DNA of 64,000 bases, taken from the NCBI GenBank assembly GCA_963837335.1, contig CAWINS010000045.1:6415-70414 (forward strand). The letters run 5' to 3'. The notes below the pieces were generated by a model that searched no databases, was not told the DNA's origin, and saw only the letters and a list, made by a program, of their open reading frames with translations. Positions 46,370 through 55,336 of the stretch are shown here, one piece after another. The position numbers and the translations under genes are program-made. Origin of the DNA: RYN-230 sp963837335. Its GTDB lineage: Bacteria; Actinomycetota; Actinomycetes; Streptosporangiales; Streptosporangiaceae. Each line of letters begins with the position of its first letter. The first letter of the stretch is position 1.

Positions 46370-47724
46370 GGCAGCTCCGCCTCGATCACGGTCGGGCCGC
46401 CGGCCGGGCTGCGCACCGACAGCCGCCCGTCCACCCCCGAAAGCCGGTCGGCCAGGCCGGCCAGCCCCTGTCCCTGCGGGTCGGCGCCGCCGATGCCGTC
46501 GTCCCGGATCACCACCCGCAGCACGTCGCCGTGCCGGGAGGCCACCACCTCGGCCCGGGTCGCGCGGGCGTGCTTGGCCACGTTGGTCAGCGCCTCCGCC
46601 ACGACGAAGTAGGCGATGGCCTCGGCGGAGGTGGACGGCCGGGCCGCCAGGCTGGCGCGCACGGTGACCGGAACCGGGCTCAGCGCGGCCAGGCCGGAGA
46701 TCGCGGCGTCCAGGCCCCGGTCGGCCAGTACCGGCGGGTGCACCCCCCGGACCAGGTTGCGCAGCTCGGCCAGGGCCTCCTTGGCCTCCGCGTGCGCCTG
46801 GTCGAGGATGACCCGGGCCCCCTCCGGGTCGTCGGCGAACCGGGCCCGGGCCCGGCCCAGGTTCATGGCCAGCGAGACCAGCCGCTGCTGGGCGCCGTCG
46901 TGCAGGTCCCGCTCGATCCGGCGGCGCTCGGCCTCCGCCGACCCCACCGCCCGGGCCCGGCTGGTCTCGAGCTCACCGATCCGCTCGCTCATCTCCGCCT
47001 GGCTGCCCGGGCCGATCAGGTAGCGGGCGACCGCGGTATCGGCCGCGGCCAGGCCCAGCGTCACCCGCGGAGCGACCGGCAGCACGATCAGCCCCAGCAG
47101 CACGGCCGCGGCCATCAGGCCGGGGCGCGGCAGCCCGGCATCCACATGCCATTGCAGCCGGATCAGCAGCCAGCCGAACAGCGGCAGCCCCAGCATGGCC
47201 ACGGCGAACGACCAGACTGCGGTGACGATGATCATCTCCGCGAGGCTGAGCGGGAGCCGGATGAGCGCGTACCCGGTGTGGCGCCACGCCACGCGCGCGG
47301 TCAGCAGCCGCCACATCCGCCGCCACTGGCCCCGGTCCAGGCTCACCGGGATCCGCGCGGCCCGGACGCTCACGCCCAGCATGACCAGGAACCTGGCCCG
47401 CTCGGCCCGGCCGAACTGCAGGCTCAGCCAGAGCGCGGCCACCAGCACCGGGAGGCCGATCAGGAACAGCCACAGCGTCCCGAGGCCGGCCAAGGCCAGC
47501 GCCACGATCACGCCGAAGGCCAGCGCGCCGGTGATCACCCCGGCCATCAGGTGAATGACGGCCAGCCAGGTCTGCGCGGAGACTACCGGCCCGGCTACCC
47601 CGGCCAGCATCCGGGCCAGCGGCCCCCGGGCTAGCGGCCCCTGGCCCAGGCCAACACCGCCTGCGTGACCGCGGCCCGCCCGGAGACCGGCCGCGGGGCC
47701 GGCTCCTGCGCCGCCATCCGTCAT
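46357..47724 (-). CDS. sensor histidine kinase (HisKA_3 type)
   Basis: 455 residues. The N-terminal half has four to five membrane helices (for example GVITGALAFGVIVALALAGLGTLWLFLIGLPVLVAALWLSL) of the actinobacterial sensor-domain type. ERRRIERDLHDGAQQRLVSLAMNLG is the dimerisation/phosphoacceptor motif (His in DLHDG), VVAEALTNVAKHA the N-box, and IRDDGIGGADPQGQGLAGLADRL the G-box. It pairs with the overlapping LuxR regulator downstream and diverges from an ABC transporter, the usual arrangement for systems that detect cell-envelope agents or antibiotics. ATG 47724 is accepted. Confidence 0.93.
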   Translation of the reverse strand: MTDGGAGAGPAAGLRAGRGHAGGVGLGQGPLARGPLARMLAGVAGPVVSAQTWLAVIHLMAGVITGALAFGVIVALALAGLGTLWLFLIGLPVLVAALWLSLQFGRAERARFLVMLGVSVRAARIPVSLDRGQWRRMWRLLTARVAWRHTGYALIRLPLSLAEMIIVTAVWSFAVAMLGLPLFGWLLIRLQWHVDAGLPRPGLMAAAVLLGLIVLPVAPRVTLGLAAADTAVARYLIGPGSQAEMSERIGELETSRARAVGSAEAERRRIERDLHDGAQQRLVSLAMNLGRARARFADDPEGARVILDQAHAEAKEALAELRNLVRGVHPPVLADRGLDAAISGLAALSPVPVTVRASLAARPSTSAEAIAYFVVAEALTNVAKHARATRAEVVASRHGDVLRVVIRDDGIGGADPQGQGLAGLADRLSGVDGRLSVRSPAGGPTVIEAELPCGS

Positions 47725-47781
47725 CGCTCCTCCGGTGCTTGGGTTCCGGGTCTGACGCTAGAGGAATCATGGCCCGCCGCC

Positions 47782-47847
47782 CATCCCGCAGGGGCCCGGC
47801 TCGCTGCGGGAGCTAGCACCACCCTGGATCGGGGGTCCTGCGGGATG
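47782..47847. promoter_or_regulatory. 11-bp inverted repeat in the kinase/ABC divergent region
   Basis: CATCCCGCAGG (47782-47792) and CCTGCGGGATG (47837-47847) are exact complements 44 bases apart, about 95 bases before the ABC ATPase start. Could be a response-regulator site or mRNA hairpin. Nothing else is supported in the 47725-47940 gap. Confidence 0.45.
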
Positions 47848-47940
47848 TCGCCGGCCCCTCCCCGCCCGGGAGGCTGTCAGCGCCGGGCCGATCCGGTCCG
47901 GCCCATCCTGGCTCAGGGCACCATCACGGGAGGAACACCC

Positions 47941-48720
47941 ATGAACGCGGACATCACCTCGGGCTGGGCGGGTGCGGGGGGCGCCGCGGCCCCGCCCGCG
48001 GACCCGCTCATCCAGCTCAGCGACGTGACCAAACGATACGAGGACGACGGCCAGCCCGCGCTGACGGACGTGCGCCTGGACATCGCCCGGGGCGAGGCGG
48101 TCGCGGTGATGGGACCGTCCGGCAGCGGCAAGTCCACCCTGCTCAACCTCATCGCCGGGCTGGACCGGCCGACCAGCGGGACGGTCACCGTGGCCGGGCA
48201 GCGGATCGACCGGCTCAGCGAGACCGGGCTGGCCCGGTTCCGGCGGCAGCAGATCGGCATGATCTTCCAGTTCTTCAACCTGCTGGACGACCTGACCGTG
48301 GCCGACAACGTGCTGCTGCCCGCCCAGCTGGCCGGGTTGTCCCGGCGGCAGGCCCGGGCCCGGGTCGCCGAACTGCTGGCCGCGCTGCGCATCGAGCAGC
48401 ACAAGGACGCCTACCCCGGGCGGCTGTCCGGCGGGGAGCGGCAGCGCGTGGCGATCGCCCGGGCGCTGGTCAACCGGCCCCCGCTGCTGCTGGCGGACGA
48501 GCCGACCGGCGCGCTGGACACCGCCACCGGGGAGGAGATCGGCGAGCTGCTCCGCGACCTGAACACCGCCGGGCACACGCTGGTGCTGGTCACCCACAAC
48601 CCTGACCTGGCCGGTCACTACGCCAGCCGCACGGTGTATATCGCCGACGGTCTTGTTTTCTCGGGCGACAACCAGTCCGGCGCCGGCCAGGCCGCCGCGC
48701 CGGCGGGGGTACGGCGATGA
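47941..48720 (+). CDS. ABC transporter ATP-binding protein (MacB/LolD type)
   Basis: 259 residues. Walker A is GPSGSGKSTLLNLIAGLDRPTSG (about 62; key motif GPSGSGKST), the Q-loop is IGMIFQFFNLLDDLTVADNV, the signature is LSGGERQRVAIARAL, Walker B is LLLADEPTGALD and the switch is LVTHN. The QFFNLL and TGALD blocks are typical of the ATPases that partner FtsX-like permeases. ATG 47941 has GGGAGGAAC six bases upstream; a longer frame exists but is not conserved. Its stop overlaps the permease start (ATGA). Divergent from the two-component system that probably controls it. Confidence 0.95.
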   Translation: MNADITSGWAGAGGAAAPPADPLIQLSDVTKRYEDDGQPALTDVRLDIARGEAVAVMGPSGSGKSTLLNLIAGLDRPTSGTVTVAGQRIDRLSETGLARFRRQQIGMIFQFFNLLDDLTVADNVLLPAQLAGLSRRQARARVAELLAALRIEQHKDAYPGRLSGGERQRVAIARALVNRPPLLLADEPTGALDTATGEEIGELLRDLNTAGHTLVLVTHNPDLAGHYASRTVYIADGLVFSGDNQSGAGQAAAPAGVRR

Positions 48721-51084
48721 GAGCCGGGCCGGTCAGCCGGGCGATTCGCGGCGGGGTGGCCCGCCGCCGGGTGCAGACCATCGTCATCGCCCTGGTGCTG
48801 CTGGTGTCCACCGGGGCAGCCGTGCTGGCCCTGGCGCTCGTGGTGGACTCCAGTGCCCCGTTCGACCACTCGTTCGCGGCGCAGCGTGGCGCCCACCTGG
48901 CCGTGATCGTCAACCCGGCCCGGGCCACCCCGGCCGACGTGGCCGCGACCACCCGGCTGAGGCAGGTCAGCGCCACCGCCGGCCCGTTCGCGGCGCTGAG
49001 CATCGCCGCGCAGCTGACCGGCCAGGCCGGGCCGGATGGATCCCTGCCCCCCATGACGCTGGCCGGCCGGTCCGCGCCGGGCGGCCGGGTGGATGACCTC
49101 ACCTTGCAGTCCGGTCACTGGGCGGACCGGCCCGGCCAGCTGGTCCTGGCCGTCAACCCGGCCAGCGACATAGCAGATCGGGCTCCCGCTCGGGGCGAAG
49201 ATCACCGTGCTCAGCGCGCCGGGCCATCCGGTGCTGACCGTGGTCGGGGAGGCTGCCTCGGTCACCAACTCGGCGGACGGCTGGGTCACGCCGGGCGAGA
49301 TCACCCGGCTGCACACCCCGGGGACGCCCGGCAGCGAGCAGATGCTGTACCGCTTCCGCGACGCCGGCTCGGCCGCGGCCGTCCGCGCGGATGCCGCCGC
49401 GGTCAGCCAGGCGTCCTGCCGTCCGGCGCGGTGACCGCCGTCCAGTCCTACCTGACCGTCCGGGAGCAGGAGACGTCGCAGATCGGGCCGTTCGTCCCGT
49501 TCCTGGTCGCCTTCGGGGTGATCGGCCTGGTGATGTCGGTGCTGATCGTGGCCAACGTGGTCAGCGGCGCGGTGGTGTCGGGTTACCACCGGATCGGGAT
49601 CCTCAAGAGCATCGGCTTCACCCCGGGACAGGTGGTGGCGGCCTATACGGTCCAGGTCCTGGTGCCCGCCCTGGCCGGCGTGCTGGCCGGCCTGGTGGTC
49701 GGCGACCTGCTGGCCATGATGCTGCTGCGCCAGGCTGCGAACGCCTACGGCGTGGGCCAGCTCAGCGTCCCGGTGTGGGTGGACGTGGCCGTGCCGGTGG
49801 CCATGCTCGGTCTGGTGGCGATCGCGGCCCTGCTGCCGGCCATGGGGGCGTCCCGGCTCAGCGCGGTGCAGGCCATCGCCGCGGGCCGGGCCCCCCGGGC
49901 GGGCCGCGGCTACGCCGCGCACCGGCTGCTGCGGCGGCTGCGGCTGCCCCGGCCGGTGACGATCGGGCTGGCGGCCCCGTTCGCCCGCCCGGCCCGCACC
50001 GCGATCACCCTGGTGGCCGTGTTCCTCGGGGCGGCCGCGGTGACCTTCGCGATCGGCCTGGGCAGCTCGCTGAACCGGGTGGTCGGCGGCCTGTCGCACT
50101 CGGCCGCTGAGCCGGTGCAGATCTACCGGAACTCGCAGAACTCGTTCATCTTCACCGCCGCCCAGCAGCGGACCGTGCAGGCGGCGCTGGCCGCCCAGCC
50201 CGGCACGCGCCGCTACGTGGCCGAGACCGACAACCAGATCAGCGTGGCCGGGCTGACCGGGCAGCATCCGCTCACCGCGTTCCGCGGCCCGGCCGCCTGG
50301 ACCGGCTATCCGATCATCAGCGGGCACTGGTACACCGGACCGGGCCAGGCGGTCGTGTCCACCGGCTTCCTCACCCTGACCGGCAAGGCCGTCGGCGGGA
50401 CCGTGACGATCGTGCTGGGCGGGCGGCCGATCCCGCTGCGGATCGTCGGCGAGGACTTCGACGCCGACGACCGCGGGATATCCGTCATCACCGACTGGCA
50501 GACCCTGGCTGACGCGCACCTCGGCCCGGCCCTGACCGCGCCGGGCCAGTACGACGTCGGGCTGCGTCCCGGCGTCTCGGCGGCCAGCTACGCGCAGTCC
50601 ATCGGCGCCAGGCTCGGATCGTCGTACTCGACGTCCCTGAACAGCCAGGAACTCCGTCGTGGTGAGCCTCATGCTCGGCCTGATCGGCACCCTCACCGTG
50701 CTGCTGGCCCTGGTGGCCGGGCTGGGCGTGCTGAACACCGTCGTCCTGTCCACCCGCGATCGGGTGCACGACCTGGGCGTGTTCAAGGCCATCGGGATGA
50801 CCCCCCGGCAGGTCATCGCCATGGTGGTCTGCTGGGTCGCCGGAACCGGGCTGGTGGCCGGGCTGATCGCGCTGCCGGCCGGGGTCGCGCTGCAGCACGT
50901 CGTGCTGCCGGTGATGGCGTCGTCCGCGAACCTGGGCCTGCCCGCCAGTTACCTGTCCGTCTACCGGGGACCGGAACTGGTGGTGCTGGCCCTGGCCGGG
51001 GTGGTGATCGCCATCCTCGGGGCGCTGCTCCCGGCGGGCTGGGCGGCCCGGATCCGTACCGCCTCCGCCCTGCGCGCGGAGTAA
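48717..51084 (+). CDS. FtsX-like ABC permease (three frameshifts)
   Basis: Reconstructed protein of about 788 residues with the MacB/FtsX architecture: first helix RVQTIVIALVLLVSTGAAVLALAL, a long extracytoplasmic domain, three-helix FtsX domain (FLVAFGVIGLVMSVLIVANVVSG, GILKSIGFTPGQVVAAYTVQVLVPALAG, VAVPVAMLGLVAIAALLPA), a second half starting ARPARTAITLVAVFLGAAAVTF and a final FtsX domain (GLIGTLTVLLALVAGLGVLNTVVL, DLGVFKAIGMTPRQVIAMVV, LAGVVIAILGALLPAGWAARI). Frame changes near 49178, 49425 and 50655 join these parts. Probably exports an antimicrobial or acts as a mechanotransmission transporter with the preceding ATPase. ATG 48717 overlaps the ATPase stop. Confidence 0.85.
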
Positions 51085-51095
51085 CGCGGGAACCA

Positions 51096-51132
51096 GGCCC
51101 GGCCGGCCGGACAGGGGCGGACCGGCCGGGCC
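51096..51132. terminator. GC-rich hairpin between convergent genes
   Basis: GGCCCGGCCGG (51096-51106) and CCGGCCGGGCC (51122-51132) are exact complements with a 15-base loop, just after the permease stop and before the convergent MDR gene's stop. Probable terminator; no U-tract. Confidence 0.55.
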
Positions 51133-51198
51133 GGTTCCGCCGGCGGGTCCAGTCAGCGTGCCTGGGCGGGTCCGGCGCTCGACTCGGCGGTTCCGGTG

Positions 51199-52164
51199 CT
51201 AGGACTGCGGGGTGATGACGATGCGCTGAGTTGTGCCGGCCGCGTCGGCCCAGGCCTGCTCGACATCGGTGAGTGACGTGGGCCGCGCGTCGATCACGAA
51301 GCTTCCCCCGGTGATCTCCTGGGCGAGGGCGGGCAGTTCGGCGAGGATCTCCCGGGTGCTGACGGAGCCTTGCCCGCTGCCGACGATCTGCAGGCGGGCG
51401 GCGCGCAGCGCGGCGGAAGGGATCGCCGCGGTGGGGCCGGCGACCGACCCGATCTGGATCCAGGTGAGGGGCTGGCCGCGGTCGGCCCGCCCGGTGACAA
51501 CCGCGACCATCGCGGCGGCGGCGGGTTCGCCCCAGAGGTAGTCGATCACGACGTCGACCTCGGCCGCAGCCTGGCCGAGCCGGCGGGCGACGCCGTCAGC
51601 GTCCCCGTCGAGCAGCACGGTGCCGGTGGCACCGAGGGCGGGCAGGCCAGCCAGCCGGCCGGTGTTGCGCCCGGCCGCGATGACCTGGTTCGCGCCGAGG
51701 CGCTTCGCGATCTGCACGGCCATCTGGCCGGCGTTCCCGGTGGCCCCGAGGACGAGCACGTTCTGCCCGGCCTGGAACGGCACCCGCTGGCGTAGCGCGA
51801 CCCAGGAGGACATGGCCGGGTTCATGGCCGCGGCGACCGCGATCGGGTCGGCGTCCTCGGGCAGGACGATGCTGCGGCGGGTGTCGATGACGGTCTGCTC
51901 AGCCATCGCGCCCATCCGCGTGTCCGGGAGGACGAAGTAGCGCAGCCGCCCGTCAGCGCCACGCCCCACACCGTCGATGCCCGGCACGAGTGGCAGTTCG
52001 CCGGTGCTGGTGTAGTGCGACCCGTCGGCCTGCGACCGGACGCGCGGGTGCAGCCCCGCCGCGATCACGCCGACGATCATGTCGTCGTCCCCAGCCGGGA
52101 TGGGGACGGGGAACTCTTCGTAGCGGGGAGCGGTGTCGAATGAGGAAACGACCGCAGCCTTCAT
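51199..52164 (-). CDS. MDR-family NAD(P)-dependent oxidoreductase (quinone oxidoreductase-like)
   Basis: 321-residue zinc-independent medium-chain dehydrogenase/reductase. KAAVVSSFDTAPRYEEFPVP is the family start, PLVPGIDGVGR the GroES-like fold, and VLVLGATGNAGQMAVQIAKRLGANQVIAAGR the Rossmann motif (GATGNAG, about 145). No structural-zinc Cys cluster is visible. ATG 52164 has GGAGATC about eight bases upstream; the ATG at 52176 is less likely. Divergent from the MarR gene across two repeated operator boxes, so its expression is probably relieved by an inducer such as a quinone or phenolic compound. Confidence 0.88.
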   Translation of the reverse strand: MKAAVVSSFDTAPRYEEFPVPIPAGDDDMIVGVIAAGLHPRVRSQADGSHYTSTGELPLVPGIDGVGRGADGRLRYFVLPDTRMGAMAEQTVIDTRRSIVLPEDADPIAVAAAMNPAMSSWVALRQRVPFQAGQNVLVLGATGNAGQMAVQIAKRLGANQVIAAGRNTGRLAGLPALGATGTVLLDGDADGVARRLGQAAAEVDVVIDYLWGEPAAAAMVAVVTGRADRGQPLTWIQIGSVAGPTAAIPSAALRAARLQIVGSGQGSVSTREILAELPALAQEITGGSFVIDARPTSLTDVEQAWADAAGTTQRIVITPQS

Positions 52165-52181
52165 GATGATCTCCATAAATG

Positions 52182-52222
52182 TAGTTGGTAATACGAACTA
52201 AAACTAGTTGGTATTACGAACC
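52182..52222. promoter_or_regulatory. two MarR-type operator boxes
   Basis: TAGTTGGTAATACGAACTA (52182-52200) is a palindrome with 5-bp outer arms, and the near-copy TAGTTGGTATTACGAACC (52205-52222) starts 23 bases later, about two helical turns. Both lie in the 78-bp gap between the divergent MDR and MarR genes, the usual position for MarR autoregulation. Confidence 0.75.
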
Positions 52223-52242
52223 GAGTCAAGTAAGATCCGGAG

Positions 52243-52692
52243 GTGGCCACGCCAGAAGAACCGCCCCGCGCCGTCACTCACGATGGCCTGGTCAACGCGC
52301 TCGTCCAGGTCTCCTTCGTGACCATGGCCGTGCTGAGCAAGGTGGGCGCCGAACACGACCTGTCCCTCACCCAACTGCGGGTCCTCGGGATCCTGCGGGA
52401 CCGCCGGGTCGGGATGACCAGGCTGGCCGACTACCTGGGGCTGGAGAAATCCACCCTGACCGGGCTGGTCAACCGCGCCGCGAAGCGGGGACTTCTCGAA
52501 CGGGGCCGGGCCGCCCACGACGGCCGCGCCGTGGACGTGTTCCTCACCCCCGCCGGGGCGGCACTGGCCGAACGTTTCCAGGCCCAGGTCCGGCGGTCAC
52601 TGTCCCCGCTGACCAGCGAACTCGGTCCCGCCGAGCAACGCCAGGTGCAGACGCTGCTGGAACGGATGCTCGGTCCTCACGGGTCCGGGTAA
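52243..52692 (+). CDS. MarR family transcriptional regulator
   Basis: 149 residues. Winged helix: LTQLRVLGILRDRRVGMTRLADYLGLEKSTLTGLVNRAAKRGLLERGRAAHDGRAVDVFLTPAG (key words MTRLADYLGLEKSTLTGLVNR and DGRAVDVFLT, recognition helix and wing). N-terminal helix VNALVQVSFVTMAVLSKVGAEHDL forms the dimer interface. GTG 52243 has GGAGG immediately upstream (52229-52241 region). Divergent from the MDR oxidoreductase whose operator boxes it probably occupies. Its 3' end overlaps the convergent GNAT gene by 16 bases. Confidence 0.92.
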   Translation: MATPEEPPRAVTHDGLVNALVQVSFVTMAVLSKVGAEHDLSLTQLRVLGILRDRRVGMTRLADYLGLEKSTLTGLVNRAAKRGLLERGRAAHDGRAVDVFLTPAGAALAERFQAQVRRSLSPLTSELGPAEQRQVQTLLERMLGPHGSG

Positions 52693-53195
52693 CCGGGCGC
52701 CAGGTCCTTGACCATGGTGTCGGATTGCGGGTCGCTGGAGTCCACGACCCGGTAGCCCTCGGCGAGGTACAGCTTCTGGGCGAAGTTCTTCCGTTCGACG
52801 CTGAGGCTGATCTGCCGGATGCCGGCCGAACGGGCCTGCCCGGCGAGGGCCCGCAGCAGGGCCCGGCCCACGCCCTGGCCGCGCCAGTCCCCGGCCACGG
52901 CGATCGTCAGTTCGGGTACGTCGGGGGCCACGAACCCGTATCCCGGGTCAGCCGCGGGCAGGAAGCGGAGCCAGGCCGCGCCAGCCGGCGCCCCGTCCGC
53001 CTCGGCGATCACGCCCAGATCGGTATCACGGGGCCAGCCGGCGATGTAATGCGCTGTCGCGGGCGCCGAGAGCACCCGACGGCGGCTCTTCTTCCTCCAC
53101 TCCGCTGACCAGTTGGCCGCTTCCACCAGCATGTCCGCCAGAAACGACCCGTCCTCCGCCGTAGCCCGGCGAACCACCCACCGGTTCTCATCCAC
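52677..53195 (-). CDS. GNAT family N-acetyltransferase
   Basis: 172 residues. The N-terminus WVVRRATAEDGSFLADMLVEAANW is typical; acetyl-CoA binding motif A is ELTIAVAGDWRGQGVGRALLRALAGQARSAG (RGQGVG, about 105), and motif B is ISLSVERKNFAQKLYLAEGYRVV. An acetyl group is transferred to a small molecule or peptide amine; substrate unknown. GTG start in front of DENRW at 53195. Convergent with and overlapping the MarR gene end. Confidence 0.9.
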   Translation of the reverse strand: MDENRWVVRRATAEDGSFLADMLVEAANWSAEWRKKSRRRVLSAPATAHYIAGWPRDTDLGVIAEADGAPAGAAWLRFLPAADPGYGFVAPDVPELTIAVAGDWRGQGVGRALLRALAGQARSAGIRQISLSVERKNFAQKLYLAEGYRVVDSSDPQSDTMVKDLAPGYPDP

Positions 53196-53245
53196 CCCCC
53201 GACGCTATCGCCGCCCGGGCTCCCGGGGTGTCTGGCGAGCTTCCA

Positions 53246-53294
53246 TGATCACAGTCAGAAAGTGGTGTCATGCGTCAGAAATTGACCGTGATCA
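53246..53294. repeat. intergenic inverted repeat, 12-bp arms
   Basis: TGATCACAGTCA (53246-53257) and TGACCGTGATCA (53283-53294) pair over 12 bases with one mismatch, and GTCAGAAA occurs twice inside the loop. It lies between a GNAT start and the next gene. Size and form fit a short mobile or REP-like element, or an operator pair. Confidence 0.5.
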
Positions 53295-53403
53295 CCCGGG
53301 CCGTGGGTGCTCGCGGCGGGAACCGGGGGCGGGGACGGTTCGTGTCTCCCGGTGAGGGACCGGGTTGGTTAGGGTGAACGGACAGGGCAGAGGAGAAGAT
53401 CAC

Positions 53404-54443
53404 GTGTCCAGAGGGACCGGGGGGAAAGGACGCTCGGGCCGGGGCGGCTCAGGCAGTAGCCCGGGTAGCAGCTCAGCCGGAGGCGGCTCCGGCGACGGGG
53501 ACGCCAAGTCTGGCGCGGCCAAGCCCGGCCGGACCGGATCGCCCAGGCGGGGGGCAAGCCCGGCCGGACCGGGTCGCCCCCGGCAGGCGGGGCCCAGGCA
53601 GGCGGGGGCAGCCCTGGCGGGGGCAAGTCTGGCGGGACCAGGCCAGGGGGGACCAAGTCCCGCGGATCCAAGGCGCGGGGTGCCGCCGCCCGGGCCAGGG
53701 TCGCCGAGATGCGAGCCCGCGAAGCGGCCCGGCGGCGGCGCCGCAACTGGCTAGTCGGGATCGGCGCAGCGGTGGTCGTGATCATCGCCGCCGTGGCCAT
53801 CACCCTGGCCGTCACCAGCAGCAGCGGCAGCCCGGCCAGCGCCGCCGGCGGTGTGCCGAAACTCAAGCTGGCCTCGCTCAGCACGCTGGGCACGCTGAAG
53901 CCGATGCCCTCGCCTGGTCCCAACGGCCCCGAGGGCGTGCCGGTCCCGGCGGCGCCCGCGCTGGCCAGCACGGCCAGCAAGGCCACCGGGAAGACGGTGG
54001 ACGGGATCAGCTGCGACACCACCGAGCAGTTGGTGTATCACATCCACGCGCACCTGACGGTGTTCGTGAACGGTGCCGCCCGGCAGATCCCGGCGGCCAT
54101 CGGCATCCCCGGCGCCCAGGCCCAGAACACGCCGACCGGCCCGTTCATCGCCAGCGGCAGCTGCTTCTACTGGCTGCACACGCACGCCGCCGACGGCATC
54201 ATCCACATCGAGTCCCCGGTCCACCGCACCTACACCCTGGGGGACTTCTTCGACGTCTGGGGCCAGCCGCTCGGCCCGGACCAGGTCGGCCCGGCCCGCG
54301 GCCCGGTGACCGCGATCTACAACCGCCAGGTCTACCGGGGCAACCCCCGCAACATCCCGCTGGAGAAGCACGCCCAGATCCAGCTGGAGGTCGGGAAGCC
54401 GCTCATCTCCCCGGCCTCCATCACCTTCCCGAGCGGCCTCTGA
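53404..54443 (+). CDS. membrane-anchored protein with extracytoplasmic HxH motifs, N-terminal frameshift
   Basis: GTG 53404 has GAGGAG nine bases upstream and begins SRGTGGKGRSGRGG, a Gly/Ser/Ala/Pro-rich collagen-like tail of about 100 residues with repeats. A frame change near 53600 leads to EMRAREAARRRRRNWLVGIGAAVVVIIAAVAITLAVTS (key words RRRRRNW and one membrane helix, 53740-53815). The outer domain has DGISCDTTEQLVYHIHAHLTVFVNG and CFYWLHTHAADGIIHIESP: histidine-rich strands and two cysteines that may bind metal or form a disulfide. The end is EKHAQIQLEVGKPLISP. Conserved in actinobacteria to my knowledge, but no function is established. The uninterrupted part is 53709-54443. Confidence 0.75.
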
Positions 54444-54446
54444 CCG

Positions 54447-54545
54447 CCAGCCCGGCCGGGACGGCCCAGACCGGCCGGGACGGCCACGCCCGGCCGGGAC
54501 CGGGCCCCGGCCGGGACCAGGCCCCGGCCGGGACGGTCTCCCCGG
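54447..54545. repeat. cggccgggac-type repeats in an intergenic spacer
   Basis: Five near-copies of CGGCCGGGAC spaced by about 17-24 bases lie between the HxH protein stop and the convergent ABC permease stop. They can fold with each other (ggccggg / cccggcc) and probably serve as terminator. Confidence 0.6.
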
Positions 54546-54553
54546 CCGCAAGG

Positions 54554-55336
54554 TCAGCCGGCCCGGGGATCCCAGCGGAACCGCCGGACCGCGATAAGCC
54601 CGCCGACCACGCCCCACGCCAGCAGGACGCCGAGGGCGGCCCAGTCGAACCCGGTGTGCCGCGCGAACGGGCCCATCAGAGCGTCGTTGAACGGCCGTAC
54701 CGGCAGGATCCCGGTGATGCGCTGGATCACCTGCGAGTGGATCGGGAGATAGGTGCCCGAGATGAACACCAGCGGGAACAAGACCAGCTGCACGACGGCC
54801 GGGGCGGCCTCCGCGTTGCGGATCAGGGACGCCACCGCGACACCCAGCGCGCAGAAACAGGCCGCGCCGAGCACGAGGGCGACCACGATCGCCGCCCAGT
54901 GGCTGGGCAGCGGCACGCCGAACAGCCGGCCCACCGCCACGATCAGCACGATGTCCACCACGCTGACCACGATGCAGTGAGCCAGCAAGCCGAGGAAGTA
55001 GGTCCAGGCCGGCAGCGGCGTGGCCCGGATCCGCTTGAGGATCCCGTTCTGCCGCCGGGTGGAGAGCACGATGGCGAGCTGGCTGTAGCAGGCACCCAGC
55101 ACCGAGACCGCGGCGATCGTGGGCACGTAGTACTGCAGGGCCGACAGCCCGTAGAAGTAGGAGCTCCGGCCCACGCCGTGGAACAACGCGCCGAACAGGG
55201 TGATGATCACGACGGGGAACACGAACGTGAAGAACGCGCTCTGCGGGTTGCGCCAGAACGACAGCTGCTCGTAGCGGACCTGGTGCCACAGCAGGGCGAG
55301 ATCACGCCGCTGCGCCCGGCCGGTCGTCGGCGTCAT
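54554..55336 (-). CDS. ABC-2 type transporter permease (daunorubicin-resistance type)
   Basis: 260 residues, six predicted membrane helices: SAFFTFVFPVVIITLFGALFHG, YYVPTIAAVSVLGACYSQLAIVLSTRR, IVVSVVDIVLIVAVGRLFG, AAIVVALVLGAACFCALGVAVASL, VVQLVLFPLVFISGTYLP and WAALGVLLAWGVVGGLIAVRRF. The fifth with SGTYLP is the ABC-2 signature. ATG 55336 overlaps the stop of the ATPase (ATGA). Together they form a DrrAB-like exporter; substrate unknown. Confidence 0.92.
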   Translation of the reverse strand: MTPTTGRAQRRDLALLWHQVRYEQLSFWRNPQSAFFTFVFPVVIITLFGALFHGVGRSSYFYGLSALQYYVPTIAAVSVLGACYSQLAIVLSTRRQNGILKRIRATPLPAWTYFLGLLAHCIVVSVVDIVLIVAVGRLFGVPLPSHWAAIVVALVLGAACFCALGVAVASLIRNAEAAPAVVQLVLFPLVFISGTYLPIHSQVIQRITGILPVRPFNDALMGPFARHTGFDWAALGVLLAWGVVGGLIAVRRFRWDPRAG

